DNA of 64,000 nucleotides from Thermohalobaculum sp965247385 (lineage in GTDB: Bacteria; Pseudomonadota; Alphaproteobacteria; Rhodobacterales; Rhodobacteraceae), in NCBI GenBank assembly GCA_965247385.1, contig CBDFHG010000007.1:310001-374000 (forward strand), given 5' to 3'. Positions 44,299 to 53,103 of this stretch are shown in pieces. Position 1 is the stretch's first letter. Each line of letters opens with the position of its first letter. The translations under genes and the position numbers were made by a program. The notes beneath the pieces were generated by a model. The model saw only the letters and a list, made by a program, of their open reading frames with translations, was not told where the DNA came from and did not search any database.

Positions 44299-44925
44299 AT
44301 GGAAATCGTTCTCCTTCAGCGCATCGAGAAACTCGGCCAGATGGGCGACGTGGTCTCGGTAAAGGACGGCTACGCCCGCAACTACCTCATGCCCCAGGGC
44401 AAGGCATTGCGCGCCACCAAGGCAAACCTCGTCCGCTTCGAGATCGAGCGCGCCCAGCTCGAGGCCACTAACCTCGAACGGCGCGGCGAGGCCGAGGCGG
44501 TCGCAGCGAAGCTCGATGGCCAGCAGTTCGTCATCATCCGCCAAGCGTCCGAAGCAGGCTCGCTATATGGGTCGGTGACGGCCCGCGACGTCGCCGAGAT
44601 CGCGACCGAGGGCGGCTTCACCGTCGGGCGCGGCCAGGTCGTCCTCGACCGCCCGGTCAAGGAACTCGGCCTGCACCCAGTCCGGGTCGTCCTGCATCCG
44701 GAAGTTTCGGCCACGGTCAGCGTCAACGTTGCGCGATCCGAGGAAGAGGCCAAGCTGCAGGCGACGGGCAAGTCGATCCAGGACGCACGCGCCGAAGAGG
44801 ATGCAGAATCCGAATTCGAGATCGCCGAACTGTTCGACGACCTGGGCGCCGCGGCGGAGGCCGATAGCGTCGAAGGCATCGAGGGCGAAAGCACCCTGGT
44901 CGAAGACGAACCCAAGACCGAGTGA
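44299..44925 (+). CDS. rplI: 50S ribosomal protein L9 with acidic C-terminal extension
   Basis: A 208-residue ribosomal protein. The N-terminal domain (MEIVLLQRIEKLGQMGDVV, then GYARNYLMPQGKAL) and the connecting helix are followed by the C-terminal domain ending near residue 150. About 55 extra residues, rich in Glu and Asp (ARAEEDAESEFEIAELFDD), follow; this acidic tail is absent from E. coli L9 (149 residues) but occurs in alphaproteobacteria. It binds 23S rRNA near the L1 stalk. Last gene of the operon, with a strong terminator downstream. Confidence 0.97.
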   Translation: MEIVLLQRIEKLGQMGDVVSVKDGYARNYLMPQGKALRATKANLVRFEIERAQLEATNLERRGEAEAVAAKLDGQQFVIIRQASEAGSLYGSVTARDVAEIATEGGFTVGRGQVVLDRPVKELGLHPVRVVLHPEVSATVSVNVARSEEEAKLQATGKSIQDARAEEDAESEFEIAELFDDLGAAAEADSVEGIEGESTLVEDEPKTE

Positions 44926-44968
44926 TCTGCGGGGCATCGCCCGAGCGCCACTCAGCAGCCAAAATCAG

Positions 44969-44999
44969 AATGCCGCGCCCTGATCGGCGCGGCATTTCC
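44969..44999 (+). terminator. Terminator of the rpsF-rpsR-rplI operon
   Basis: An 11-base perfect stem (AATGCCGCGCC with GGCGCGGCATT) with a 6-base loop, followed by TTTCCC. It starts 43 bases after the rplI stop. The T-run is short. Confidence 0.75.
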
Positions 45000-45418
45000 C
45001 GTTCCCCGCGCCCCTCCCCGTACACCTCCCCGTGGCCCGCCTCGCGTGCCCCTCCCCGTGGCCCTCCCCGTGCCCCGTCGTCCCGTGCGCGCCGCAGCAC
45101 ACAGTGATGCGGCGCAGACCCGGGACCTCCTGCCGCACGCACTCCATCTGGAGCAGCAGTAGCGCCAATCCCAATCCCAATCACCGGCACCGGCAGGTGG
45201 CAATTTTCATCCACAAACTCATGCACAGATTCATCAACAAGATTCTTTTTTTCGGCTCGACTTCCTGTTGAGCAGACCTTTCAATGGCCTATGAAATTCA
45301 CCCCCGAAGTTATTCACATTCTATCTACATTTTGCGCGCCCGATCACTTTTTGTTCCTGTTCACTCCACGACCTGTATGATGCATCCAAAGTGCTTAGGT
45401 TTGGGGGTTTCTGATTCC
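45000..45418. other. Intergenic region before dnaB with low-complexity and repeat sequence
   Basis: About 420 bases without a gene. The first 85 contain irregular repeats of CTCCCCGTG. A family B repeat copy (about 45075-45122, CCGTCGTCCCGT then GCGCCGCAGCAC) follows. The last 200 bases are AT-rich and probably hold the dnaB promoter. An in-frame ORF start for dnaB at 45284 exists but would add 45 residues of noncoding-like sequence. Confidence 0.55.
45310..45318. promoter_or_regulatory. DnaA-box-like 9-mer upstream of dnaB
   Basis: TTATTCACA fits TTATNCACA. A near match TCATCCACA lies about 100 bases upstream (near 45209). Two sites in the AT-rich leader of the replicative helicase gene suggest possible DnaA control; a single 9-mer can occur by chance. 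Confidence 0.35.
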
Positions 45419-46900
45419 ATGGCAGACGGCAGCGCAGACGGCGGTTCCATCGCGGCAACGCAGATGCAACCCAGCAATATCGAGGCCGAACAGGCCCTGC
45501 TCGGAGCGCTCCTCCTCAACAACGAGGTGTTCGACCGGATCGACGCGATCGTCAAGCCGCACCATTTCTATGAACCGGTGCATGGCCGGATATTCGAGAT
45601 CGCCAGCCGTCGCATCCAGAAGAACGCCCTCGCCTCGCCGGTGACGCTCAAGCCCTTCCTCGCCGACGACGAGGGGTTGACGGAACTCGGCGGCACCGAC
45701 TACCTCGCGCGCCTTGCAGGCGCCACGATTTCCATCGTCGCGGCGAAGGACTACGCCGAGACGATCCGTGACCTGGCGCTGCGCCGCGATCTCGTCCAGA
45801 TCGGCGAAGAGATCATGGCCCGCGCCACAACCTTCGACACCGAGGCGGAACCCGCCGAGCAGATAACAGAGGCCGAACAGGCCCTTTACACGCTGGCCGA
45901 AACCGGCAACCGGGGAGGAGGATTCATAAACTTTGCCGATGCGGCCGCAGCAGCTGCGAATGTGGTGAACGCTGCCTTTCAGAAAGGTGGCGGACTGGCC
46001 GGAATCTCTTCGGGCCTGCACGAGCTGGATTACAAGCTCGGCGGGTTCCGGAATTCGGACCTCATCATTCTCGCGGGGCGCCCTTCCATGGGCAAGACGG
46101 CGCTCGCCACGAACATCGCTTTCAGCATCGCCCGAAAATACAAGAAGGGCACCAAGCCCGACGGAACGGAAGGCGCGGTCGCGGGGGGCGTCGTCGGCTT
46201 TTTTTCGCTCGAAATGTCATCGGAACAACTCGCCAATCGCATCCTCTCCGCCGAATCCCAGATCAAGAGCCACGAACTCCTCTCCGGCCGAATCCAGGAG
46301 GAGGACTTCCGCCGCTTCCTCGAAGTCGCGCGCGAACTCGAGGTCACCCCGCTCTATATCGACGACACCCCGGCCCTGCCGATCTCCTCGCTGGCCGCCC
46401 GCGCCCGCCGCCTCAAGCGCCAGTTCGGCCTCGATGTGTTGGTAATCGACTACCTCCAGCTTGTCCGCGCCGTGTCAGACCGCAGCTACGGCCGCGTCCA
46501 GGAGGTCTCCGAGATCACCCAGGGCCTGAAGGCCATCGCCAAGGAACTCGACATACCGGTCATCGCCCTCTCCCAGCTCTCGCGCAAGGTCGAGGACCGC
46601 GACGACAAGCGCCCGCAACTCGCGGATTTGCGCGAATCGGGCTCGATCGAGCAGGACGCCGACGTGGTCATGTTCGTGTTCCGCGAGGAGTATTACCACG
46701 AACGCCTCAAACCCGCCGAGGACAGCGACAAGTTCCCCGAGTGGCAGCAAATGGCCGAACGCCTGCATGGCCGCGCCGAGGTCATCATCGGCAAGCAGCG
46801 CCACGGCCCCATCGGCAATGTCGACCTGAACTTCGAGGGCAAATACACCCGGTTCTCCGACCCGGTCCGCGACAACGCCGGCTACGACCGGGATTTCTAG
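45419..46900 (+). CDS. dnaB: Replicative DNA helicase
   Basis: A 493-residue hexameric helicase that unwinds the fork. The N-terminal domain (PSNIEAEQALLGALLLNNEV, about residue 20) is followed by a linker helix and the RecA-like C-terminal domain with Walker A AGRPSMGKTALATN (about 220), Walker B DVLVIDYLQL (about 340), then QLSRKVEDRDDKRPQLADLR and the arginine-finger region. The start MADGSADGG at 45419 is preferred because upstream codons look noncoding. Length is typical. alr follows after a palindromic repeat. Confidence 0.97.
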   Translation: MADGSADGGSIAATQMQPSNIEAEQALLGALLLNNEVFDRIDAIVKPHHFYEPVHGRIFEIASRRIQKNALASPVTLKPFLADDEGLTELGGTDYLARLAGATISIVAAKDYAETIRDLALRRDLVQIGEEIMARATTFDTEAEPAEQITEAEQALYTLAETGNRGGGFINFADAAAAAANVVNAAFQKGGGLAGISSGLHELDYKLGGFRNSDLIILAGRPSMGKTALATNIAFSIARKYKKGTKPDGTEGAVAGGVVGFFSLEMSSEQLANRILSAESQIKSHELLSGRIQEEDFRRFLEVARELEVTPLYIDDTPALPISSLAARARRLKRQFGLDVLVIDYLQLVRAVSDRSYGRVQEVSEITQGLKAIAKELDIPVIALSQLSRKVEDRDDKRPQLADLRESGSIEQDADVVMFVFREEYYHERLKPAEDSDKFPEWQQMAERLHGRAEVIIGKQRHGPIGNVDLNFEGKYTRFSDPVRDNAGYDRDF

Positions 46901-46956
46901 TGCGGCTTGGCTCGGAGATATCCAGATGACCGTGCGCACCTGCGAACCCAACCGCT

Positions 46957-47038
46957 CCCGTCATCCCCGCGATCCCCGCGCAGGCGGGAATCTTTCGCCA
47001 ATGCACGTCGAGATCCCGGCCTGCGCGGGGATGACGGG
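46957..47038. repeat. Intergenic palindromic repeat between dnaB and alr
   Basis: Arms at 46957-46971 (CCCGTCATCCCCGCG) and 47024-47038 are exact complements, with inner GCGCAGGCGGGAATC / GATCCCGGCCTGCGC parts that also pair. It is of the CGTCATCCCCGCG type widely dispersed in alphaproteobacterial genomes. Confidence 0.75.
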
Positions 47039-47071
47039 AAGGGCCACACCACCGGAACGGAAACCGATCTC

Positions 47072-48133
47072 ATGACCCTGTCCGGGCACCTCACCATCGA
47101 CCTCGACGCCATCGCCGCCAACTGGCGCGCCCTGGACGCACACTCCACAGCCGAGACCGCCGCCGTGGTGAAAGCCGACGCCTATGGCTGCGGCGTGGCA
47201 CAGGTCGCCCCGGCGCTGGCCAAGGCAGGCGCCCACACCTTCTTCGTCGCCCTCCCGGAAGAAGGCGCCGAGATCCGCGGAATCCTCGGCCCGGCCGCCA
47301 CCATCTACATCCTCAACGGCTATCCGGTCAGCGGCTCCCACCCGCTCTACCCCACCCACTCGCTGCGCCCCATCCTCAACAGCGCCCCCCAAACCACCGC
47401 ATGGTTCAACGCCCACCCGGACGCCGCCTGCGCCATCCAGCTCGACTCCGGCATGAATCGCCTCGGCATGGAGGCCGCCGAATTCGCCTCCCTCGGCGCC
47501 CTCCCCGCGTCCGTCCGCCTGGTCCTGAGTCACCTCGCCTGCGCCGACGCGCCCGGCCACGAGCAAAACCCCGCCCAACTCGCCGAATTTACCCGCCTGA
47601 CCGAATCACTCGGCGAAACTCCCCGCTCCCTCGCCGCCACCGCCGGAATCCTGCTCGGACCCGACTATCATTTCGACATGACCCGCCCCGGCATCGGCAT
47701 CTATGGCGGCTGGCCCTTTCTCGCGGCCCGGCCCACCGTCGCCCTGCACCTCCCCATTATCCAGATCCGCCGCCTCGCCCCCGGCAAGACGGTCGGCTAC
47801 GGCACCACCCGGGCCGCCCAGCGCCCGTCACGCATCGCCACCCTCTCCTGCGGTTACGCCGACGGCCTGATCCGCGCCCTGGGTCCAGATGCGGCAAAAC
47901 CGGGCGCCATGGGTTACCTGGACGGCCAGCCACTGCCCTTCGCGGGCCGCGTCTCGATGGATATGATCAGTCTCGACGTCACCGATTGCCCTGCCGCCCG
48001 CCCCGGAGCGATGGTCGAACTCCTCGGCCCGCATCAGAGCATCGACGACCTCGCCGCATCCGCAGGCACCATCGGTCACGAAATCCTCACCTCTCTTGGA
48101 ACCCGCTACCGACGACGCTATACGGGAGCCTGA
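47072..48133 (+). CDS. alr: Alanine racemase
   Basis: A 353-residue PLP enzyme producing D-alanine for peptidoglycan. It starts LTIDLDAIAANWRALD and has the PLP Lys in AVVKADAYGCGV (about Lys 36), the substrate-binding GMNRLGM (about 130), and the C-terminal beta domain with ATLSCGYADGL and GRVSMDMISLDVT. The catalytic Tyr is expected in VGYGTT or CGYADGL. The start at 47072 is supported by length; the longer frame begins in the intergenic repeat. It is near dnaB, as often in this group. Confidence 0.95.
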   Translation: MTLSGHLTIDLDAIAANWRALDAHSTAETAAVVKADAYGCGVAQVAPALAKAGAHTFFVALPEEGAEIRGILGPAATIYILNGYPVSGSHPLYPTHSLRPILNSAPQTTAWFNAHPDAACAIQLDSGMNRLGMEAAEFASLGALPASVRLVLSHLACADAPGHEQNPAQLAEFTRLTESLGETPRSLAATAGILLGPDYHFDMTRPGIGIYGGWPFLAARPTVALHLPIIQIRRLAPGKTVGYGTTRAAQRPSRIATLSCGYADGLIRALGPDAAKPGAMGYLDGQPLPFAGRVSMDMISLDVTDCPAARPGAMVELLGPHQSIDDLAASAGTIGHEILTSLGTRYRRRYTGA

Positions 48134-48202
48134 ACACAGGCTGCGGCCACCGGGCGCCCCATTGGCTTCCCTGCCCGCAAACAGAAACCGGAGCACGAGC
48201 AC

Positions 48203-49009
48203 ATGCCCAACTTTCCCCCCGTCGTTTTGGCGGTGCAGGGCTTCACAGCCTCCATCGGCGCGACCGTCCTCTGGCTCTGCCAGGTGACCGGCGCGCTTTC
48301 CGCCTTTGCCGCCTCCGCCGTCAGCCATATCTTCCGTCCGCCCTACTACCCGGCCGAGATCGGGCGCCAGCTCATGCGCATCGGCTGGTTCTCACTGCCG
48401 GTGGTCGGCATGACCGCGCTCTTCACCGGCGGCGCCCTGGCGCTGCAAATCTTCGCCGGCGGCTCGCGCTTCAACGCCGAAAGCGTGGTGCCCCAGATCG
48501 TCGCCATCGGCATGACGCGTGAGCTCGGCCCGGTGCTCGGCGGGCTGATGGTGGCGGGCCGCGTCTCCGCCTCGATCGCCGCCGAGCTCGGAACCATGCG
48601 CGTCACCGAACAGATCGACGCCCTGACCACACTCTCGACCAACCCGATGAAATACCTCGTCGCACCGCGCCTGCTGGCCGCCATTATCGCCATGCCGATC
48701 CTCGTCTTCATCGGCGATATCATCGGCATCATGGGAGGCTTCCTGGTCGGCGTCACCCGGCTCGACTTCAACGCCGCGATCTACGTCAAGACGACCTATG
48801 ACTTCCTGGAACCCGGCGACATCACATCGGGCATGATCAAGGCCGCCGTCTTCGGCTTCATCATCGCCCTGATGGGCTGCTACCAGGGTTATAATTCCGG
48901 CCGCGGCGCCCAGGGCGTCGGCCGCGCCACCACCAACGCCGTGGTCACCGCCTCGATCCTGATCCTGGCCTCGAACTACGTTCTCACCGAAGCCCTGTTC
49001 CCGGCCTGA
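48203..49009 (+). CDS. mlaE: ABC transporter permease, MlaE family
   Basis: A 268-residue inner-membrane permease of phospholipid/retrograde lipid transporters. Five to six membrane segments are visible (for example FSLPVVGMTALFTGGALAL and the C-terminal NAVVTASILILASNYVLTEA). The conserved EAFDEIxALG-like coupling region appears as GTMRVTEQIDALTTLSTNP, and YQGYNSGRGAQGVGRATTNA is the family signature near residue 228. It is followed 5 bases later by the ATPase gene. In Mla systems a periplasmic MlaD protein should accompany them; none is seen here, so it may be elsewhere. Confidence 0.92.
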   Translation: MPNFPPVVLAVQGFTASIGATVLWLCQVTGALSAFAASAVSHIFRPPYYPAEIGRQLMRIGWFSLPVVGMTALFTGGALALQIFAGGSRFNAESVVPQIVAIGMTRELGPVLGGLMVAGRVSASIAAELGTMRVTEQIDALTTLSTNPMKYLVAPRLLAAIIAMPILVFIGDIIGIMGGFLVGVTRLDFNAAIYVKTTYDFLEPGDITSGMIKAAVFGFIIALMGCYQGYNSGRGAQGVGRATTNAVVTASILILASNYVLTEALFPA

Positions 49010-49014
49010 TCCTC

Positions 49015-49785
49015 ATGACCGATACCCCCAAGATCCAGATGCGCGACGTGCGCAAAAGCTTCGGCCCCAAGCACGTGCTGCGCGGTGTCGACCTCACCGT
49101 GAAGCGCAGCGAATCGCTGGTCATCATCGGCGGCTCCGGCACCGGCAAGTCGGTCACGCTGAAATGCATCCTCGGCCTGGTCACGCCGGATGCAGGCGAG
49201 ATCAAGGTCGACGGCGAGAACGTCGCCGGCAAACGCGGCAGGGCGCGCGAGGTGCTGCTCGACAAGTTCGGCATGCTGTTCCAGGGCGGCGCCCTGTTCG
49301 ATTCGTTCCTGGTTTGGGAAAACGTCGCCTTCCGCCTGCTCCAGGGCACCCGAAAACTCGCGCGCGAGGAAGCCCGCGCCATCGCCATTCAGAAGCTCCG
49401 CCGCGTCGGTCTCAAAGAGGACACCGCCGACCTGTTCCCGGCCGAGCTTTCCGGCGGCATGCAAAAGCGCGTCGGCCTCGCCCGCGCCATCTGCGCCGAG
49501 CCTGAGATCATCTTCTTCGACGAGCCCACCACCGGCCTCGACCCGATCATGGCCGACGTCATCAACGACCTGATCCGCGAGATCGTGGTCGAGATGGGCG
49601 TCACCGCCGTCACCATCACCCACGACATGACGTCCGTGAGAAAGATCGCCGACAAGGTGGCAATGATCCACGAAGGCGTTATCCAGTGGACCGGCCCGGT
49701 GGACGAGGTCGACGGCACCGACAACGCCTTTGTCCACCAGTTCGTCAACGGGCTGGCGGAGGGGCCGATCGAAGCAATCAGATGA
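49015..49785 (+). CDS. mlaF: ABC transporter ATP-binding protein, MlaF family
   Basis: A 256-residue ATPase partner of MlaE. Walker A is GGSGTGKSVTLKCIL (about residue 42), the Q-loop is near FGMLFQGGALFDSF (family signature, about 88), the signature motif is LSGGMQKRVGLARAI (about 145), Walker B is IIFFDEPTTGLDPI, and the switch His is in TITHDM. It would power lipid movement between inner and outer membranes. The order MlaE then MlaF is conserved; what follows here is an unusual AT-rich gene starting 2 bases after its stop. Confidence 0.95.
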   Translation: MTDTPKIQMRDVRKSFGPKHVLRGVDLTVKRSESLVIIGGSGTGKSVTLKCILGLVTPDAGEIKVDGENVAGKRGRAREVLLDKFGMLFQGGALFDSFLVWENVAFRLLQGTRKLAREEARAIAIQKLRRVGLKEDTADLFPAELSGGMQKRVGLARAICAEPEIIFFDEPTTGLDPIMADVINDLIREIVVEMGVTAVTITHDMTSVRKIADKVAMIHEGVIQWTGPVDEVDGTDNAFVHQFVNGLAEGPIEAIR

Positions 49786-49786
49786 A

Positions 49787-50473
49787 ATGAGAACGTCGAT
49801 GGGCAAGATTTTTGAAAAGATAGAAGAAGTAATATGTAAAATAAACCTGTATAAGGACGACATGTATACGGAGATATTAAATGGACCTTCGGTATTTAAC
49901 ATAAGTGTAGTCGATCAATTCATCAATTTATATGAACAATTGGTTGTGTTATTGTCATACACACCTACGCGAATTAACTTGCCGCGCGAAGTTGTTGACA
50001 CTGAGGAGTCGATATTGAGACTTTTATCGCCAGTAAATTCATATAGAATGGAATTTAGCGTTTATTCAACAAGCCAGAGGCTTGATCTTTCTCAAGCGGA
50101 TTCTCTCGTTACACTTCAAAAAAGTAACATTGAATCCATACAAAATTTGGTTGATAAGGCAAGAAACCTTATCTCGAAATCAAACTTTTTGAACGGCGAT
50201 TACAAGACCAGACTATTATCTCACCTAGAGATACTACAGACGGAAATTCACAAGACGCGGAGTGACGTTGATCGTGCATTAGCTGGGCTTGTGGAAGCTG
50301 GCGATGTTTTGGGAAAGTTTGGGACCAAGGCGCGCCCATTTGTAAAGCTCTTTGAAGATATTGCTGCAATCTTCAATCTGCGCAGGACAGAACCTCTGCA
50401 ATTACCCGCCCCTCCCAAGCAACTCTCACCGCCGTCGGAGAATGCCGATGATGAATCTGGCGCAAACAGTTAA
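49787..50473 (+). CDS. AT-rich hypothetical helical protein (foreign insertion in the mla cluster)
   Basis: A 228-residue protein of unknown function with strikingly AT-rich DNA (about 40% GC by eye against 65% around it) and different codon use (ATA, AAT, TTA). It is predicted almost wholly helical: residues 5-60 and 100-180 carry heptad-like patterns (LQKSNIESIQNLVDKARNLI, then LLSHLEILQTEIHKTRSDVD). No signal peptide or membrane helix is evident. The C-terminus is Pro/Ser-rich (LPAPPKQLSPPSENADDE). An alternative start at 49799 gives 224 residues. The 3' end overlaps the PqiA-like gene by 26 bases. It was probably acquired horizontally; no partner gene is visible. Confidence 0.75.
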   Translation: MRTSMGKIFEKIEEVICKINLYKDDMYTEILNGPSVFNISVVDQFINLYEQLVVLLSYTPTRINLPREVVDTEESILRLLSPVNSYRMEFSVYSTSQRLDLSQADSLVTLQKSNIESIQNLVDKARNLISKSNFLNGDYKTRLLSHLEILQTEIHKTRSDVDRALAGLVEAGDVLGKFGTKARPFVKLFEDIAAIFNLRRTEPLQLPAPPKQLSPPSENADDESGANS

Positions 50474-50897
50474 TCTGTTCCTCCTCCTCCTCTACCCCGC
50501 ATCCTGGTTCGCCCCCCTGGCGCGGGCGGGCTTCCTGCCGTTCTTCTCCGGCACCGAAATCACCATCCTCGGCGGCGTCGCCGACCTCTGGCAATCCGAC
50601 GCCGCGCTGGCCGCCCTGGTCGCCACCTTCGCCATCGTCATCCCCTACGGCAAGACCCTGTGTCTGGCAGCGATCCACTTCAACCGCATCGGCCCCCGCG
50701 CCCTGCCGCTGATCGAGGTCATCGGCAAGCTCTCGATGGCGGATGTGTTCCTGATCGCCATCTACATCGTGCTGATAAAGGGCGTCGGCATCGGCCATGT
50801 GGTCTCGGCCTGGGGATTGTGGCTGTTCACCGGCTGCGTCCTGGCCTCGATCTGGGTCGGCTTCGAGACCAAAAGGAACCTCGCCGCATGGCAATGA
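50448..50897 (+). CDS. Paraquat-inducible protein A-like membrane protein
   Basis: A 149-residue inner-membrane protein with four likely helices (LFLLLLYPASWFAPLA, LAALVATFAIVIPYGKTL, SMADVFLIAIYIVLI, WGLWLFTGCVLASIWVG). It resembles one PqiA domain (E. coli PqiA has two); the Cys-rich N-terminal fingers are missing. PqiA proteins work with MCE-domain lipid-transport systems, which fits the nearby MlaE/MlaF pair. The ATG at 50448 is chosen for its GGAG spacing; 50442 and 50451 are alternatives. It overlaps the AT-rich gene, whose insertion may have altered its native start. Confidence 0.75.
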   Translation: MMNLAQTVNLFLLLLYPASWFAPLARAGFLPFFSGTEITILGGVADLWQSDAALAALVATFAIVIPYGKTLCLAAIHFNRIGPRALPLIEVIGKLSMADVFLIAIYIVLIKGVGIGHVVSAWGLWLFTGCVLASIWVGFETKRNLAAWQ

Positions 50898-50945
50898 CCG
50901 CCCTCCCCGCTTGCGGCCCCCGCTCCCCTGTGATCGGATAGCGCC

Positions 50946-52319
50946 ATGGCGAAGGTGGCCACCTCCTATGTCTGCCGCGACTGCGGCGCCGCGCACCGCA
51001 AGTGGAGCGGGCGCTGCGATTCCTGTGGCGCTTGGAACTCGATCGAGGACGACCCCGGCCTCTCCGCCGCCGGCCCGGCATCAAAGACCCTCGGCGTCAA
51101 GAAGGGCCGCGCCGTCCAGCTCGCCCCGCTCTCGGAATCGGAGGCCCCGCCGCCCCGGCGCTCCTCCGGCATCGCCGAGTTCGACCGCGTCCTCGGCGGC
51201 GGCCTGGTCCCCGGCTCGGCGGTGCTGGTCGGCGGCGACCCCGGCATCGGCAAATCCACCCTGCTGCTGCAAGCCGCCGCCGCCTTCGCGACGGCAGGCG
51301 CCCCCACCATCTACGTCTCCGGCGAGGAGGCCTCCGCCCAGATCCGCATGCGCGCAAGCCGCCTCGGCCTGTCGCAAGCCCCGGTCATGCTGGCCGCCGA
51401 GACCAACCTGCGCGACATCCTCACCACCCTGGACGCCGAGCGTCCGGCCCTTGTGATCATCGACTCGATCCAGACCATGTGGGCCGACCACATCGACAGC
51501 GCCCCGGGCTCGGTCTCCCAGGTCCGCGCCACCGCGCATGAACTCACCAGTTTCGCCAAACGCCGCGATGTCTCGGTCATCTTCGTCGGCCACGTCACCA
51601 AGGAGGGCCAGATCGCCGGTCCCCGGGTGATCGAACACATCGTCGACACCGTGCTCTATTTCGAAGGCGAGCGCGGCCACCAGTTCCGCATCCTGCGCAG
51701 CGTCAAGAACCGCTTCGGCCCGGCCGGCGAGATCGGCGTCTTCGAGATGACCGGCCAGGGCCTGGCCGAAGTCACCAACCCCTCCGCCCTGTTCCTCGGC
51801 GACCGCAGCGAGACCGCCTCGGGTTCGGTCGTCTTCGCCGGGATCGAAGGCACCCGCCCGGTGCTGGTCGAGCTTCAGGCCCTGGTCGCGCCTTCCCCCC
51901 TCGGCACCCCGCGCCGCGCCGTCATCGGCTGGGACCAGAACCGCCTGTCGATGATCCTGGCGGTGCTCGATGCCCGTTGCGGCGTTTCGCTGGCGGGCAA
52001 CGATGTCTACCTCAATGTCGCCGGCGGCCTGCGCATCGCCGAACCCGCCGCCGATCTCGCCGTCGCCGCCGCATTGCTCTCAGCGTTGACCGGCGAGATG
52101 GTTCCCTCGGACAGGGTGGTTTTTGGTGAAATCAGCCTCTCAGGCGCGATCCGACCCGTGACTCAGTCCGAACTTAGGCTTAAAGAAGCGGAAAAACTGG
52201 GATTTTCCGCCGCTTGCGTACCTTATCAGATGAAGCGAGTGGAAGAATCTGGCATATCTGTAAGACGAGTGCAGGATTTGCCGGGCTTTGTCGCCGACAA
52301 CTTTCCAGAGGCGCAATGA
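50946..52319 (+). CDS. radA: DNA repair protein RadA
   Basis: A 457-residue RecA-like helicase that promotes branch migration in recombination. It begins with a C4 zinc finger (YVCRDCGAAHRKWSGRCDSC), then the ATPase with Walker A GGDPGIGKSTLLLQA (about residue 97) and Walker B LVIIDSIQTMW, the RadA-specific KNRFGPAGEIGVF (about 255), and a C-terminal Lon-protease-like domain (NVAGGLRIAEPAADLAVAAAL). All key motifs are present and the length is standard. The gene stands 48 bases after the PqiA-like gene and is followed by cvpA. Confidence 0.97.
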   Translation: MAKVATSYVCRDCGAAHRKWSGRCDSCGAWNSIEDDPGLSAAGPASKTLGVKKGRAVQLAPLSESEAPPPRRSSGIAEFDRVLGGGLVPGSAVLVGGDPGIGKSTLLLQAAAAFATAGAPTIYVSGEEASAQIRMRASRLGLSQAPVMLAAETNLRDILTTLDAERPALVIIDSIQTMWADHIDSAPGSVSQVRATAHELTSFAKRRDVSVIFVGHVTKEGQIAGPRVIEHIVDTVLYFEGERGHQFRILRSVKNRFGPAGEIGVFEMTGQGLAEVTNPSALFLGDRSETASGSVVFAGIEGTRPVLVELQALVAPSPLGTPRRAVIGWDQNRLSMILAVLDARCGVSLAGNDVYLNVAGGLRIAEPAADLAVAAALLSALTGEMVPSDRVVFGEISLSGAIRPVTQSELRLKEAEKLGFSAACVPYQMKRVEESGISVRRVQDLPGFVADNFPEAQ

Positions 52320-52362
52320 AAATGCCATGGCAATCAACAGGACCGGAACCGGGGATTAAAGC

Positions 52363-53013
52363 ATGGATTTCACCGTAGTAGATGCTGGCGTCGGCGTGGT
52401 TGCCCTTCTGTCGGGCGTACTGGCCTACGCCCGTGGCTTCACGCGTGAGCTTTTCGCGATCGCCGGGTGGGCCCTGGCCGCCGTCGCCGCATTCTTCCTC
52501 GCGCCGCAACTGGAACCACTGATCCGCGAAGCACCGGTGGTCGGCACCTTCCTTGCTACCTCCTGCGTGATTTCGATGATCGCCGCGTTCACCATCGTCG
52601 TGGCGATCGCACTGCTGATCCTCTCGATGTTCACCCCGCTGATCTCGGGGCTGGTGCTCGATTCGGTGCTTGGCCCGCTCGACCGCGTCCTGGGCTTCGT
52701 GTTCGGAATCGCCCGTGGGCTGTTGCTGATCGTCATCGTGTTCCTGATCTACACCAATTTCAGCGGTGCGGAAGCATGGCCGCCGCTCGACAATGCCGTC
52801 AGCCGCGCGGCCTTCGAGGAATTCGCCACCGTCCTCGAGCAGAACCTGCCGGACAGCATCCCCAACTGGTTCGGCGTCCAGATCGAGGCCCTGATGGTCA
52901 ATTGCAGCGACGCGATTCCAACCACTACTTCTCCCGAAGCCGGAACAGTCGGCACCGGAGCCACAGGCGCCGAAGTGACCGGAACCGAGAACACCGGCAC
53001 CATCGGCAACTGA
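52363..53013 (+). CDS. cvpA: CvpA family membrane protein
   Basis: A 216-residue inner-membrane protein with four helices (VVALLSGVLAYARGFTREL, IAGWALAAVAAFFLAP, VISMIAAFTIVVAIALLILS and GFVFGIARGLLLIVIVFLIY). CvpA was defined by colicin V production; its molecular role is unclear, with links to purine synthesis by its constant position before purF, as here. The C-terminal 40 residues are a low-complexity Thr/Gly/Glu tail (TGATGAEVTGTENTGT), probably periplasmic or cytosolic and disordered. Length without the tail is normal. Confidence 0.9.
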   Translation: MDFTVVDAGVGVVALLSGVLAYARGFTRELFAIAGWALAAVAAFFLAPQLEPLIREAPVVGTFLATSCVISMIAAFTIVVAIALLILSMFTPLISGLVLDSVLGPLDRVLGFVFGIARGLLLIVIVFLIYTNFSGAEAWPPLDNAVSRAAFEEFATVLEQNLPDSIPNWFGVQIEALMVNCSDAIPTTTSPEAGTVGTGATGAEVTGTENTGTIGN

Positions 53014-53103
53014 TCGAAATGTTTACGACCGCGAAGCACTGATGACATCGCCGCGCAGGACGGTATATAACCCAAGCCGTGAAGTCCTGGTGGGAGTCAA
53101 TGT

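Noticed and set aside
45000..45085. CRISPR-like or regulatory tandem repeat (CTCCCCGTG units)
   Set aside because: Units are irregular and without unique spacers; low-complexity GC-rich sequence.
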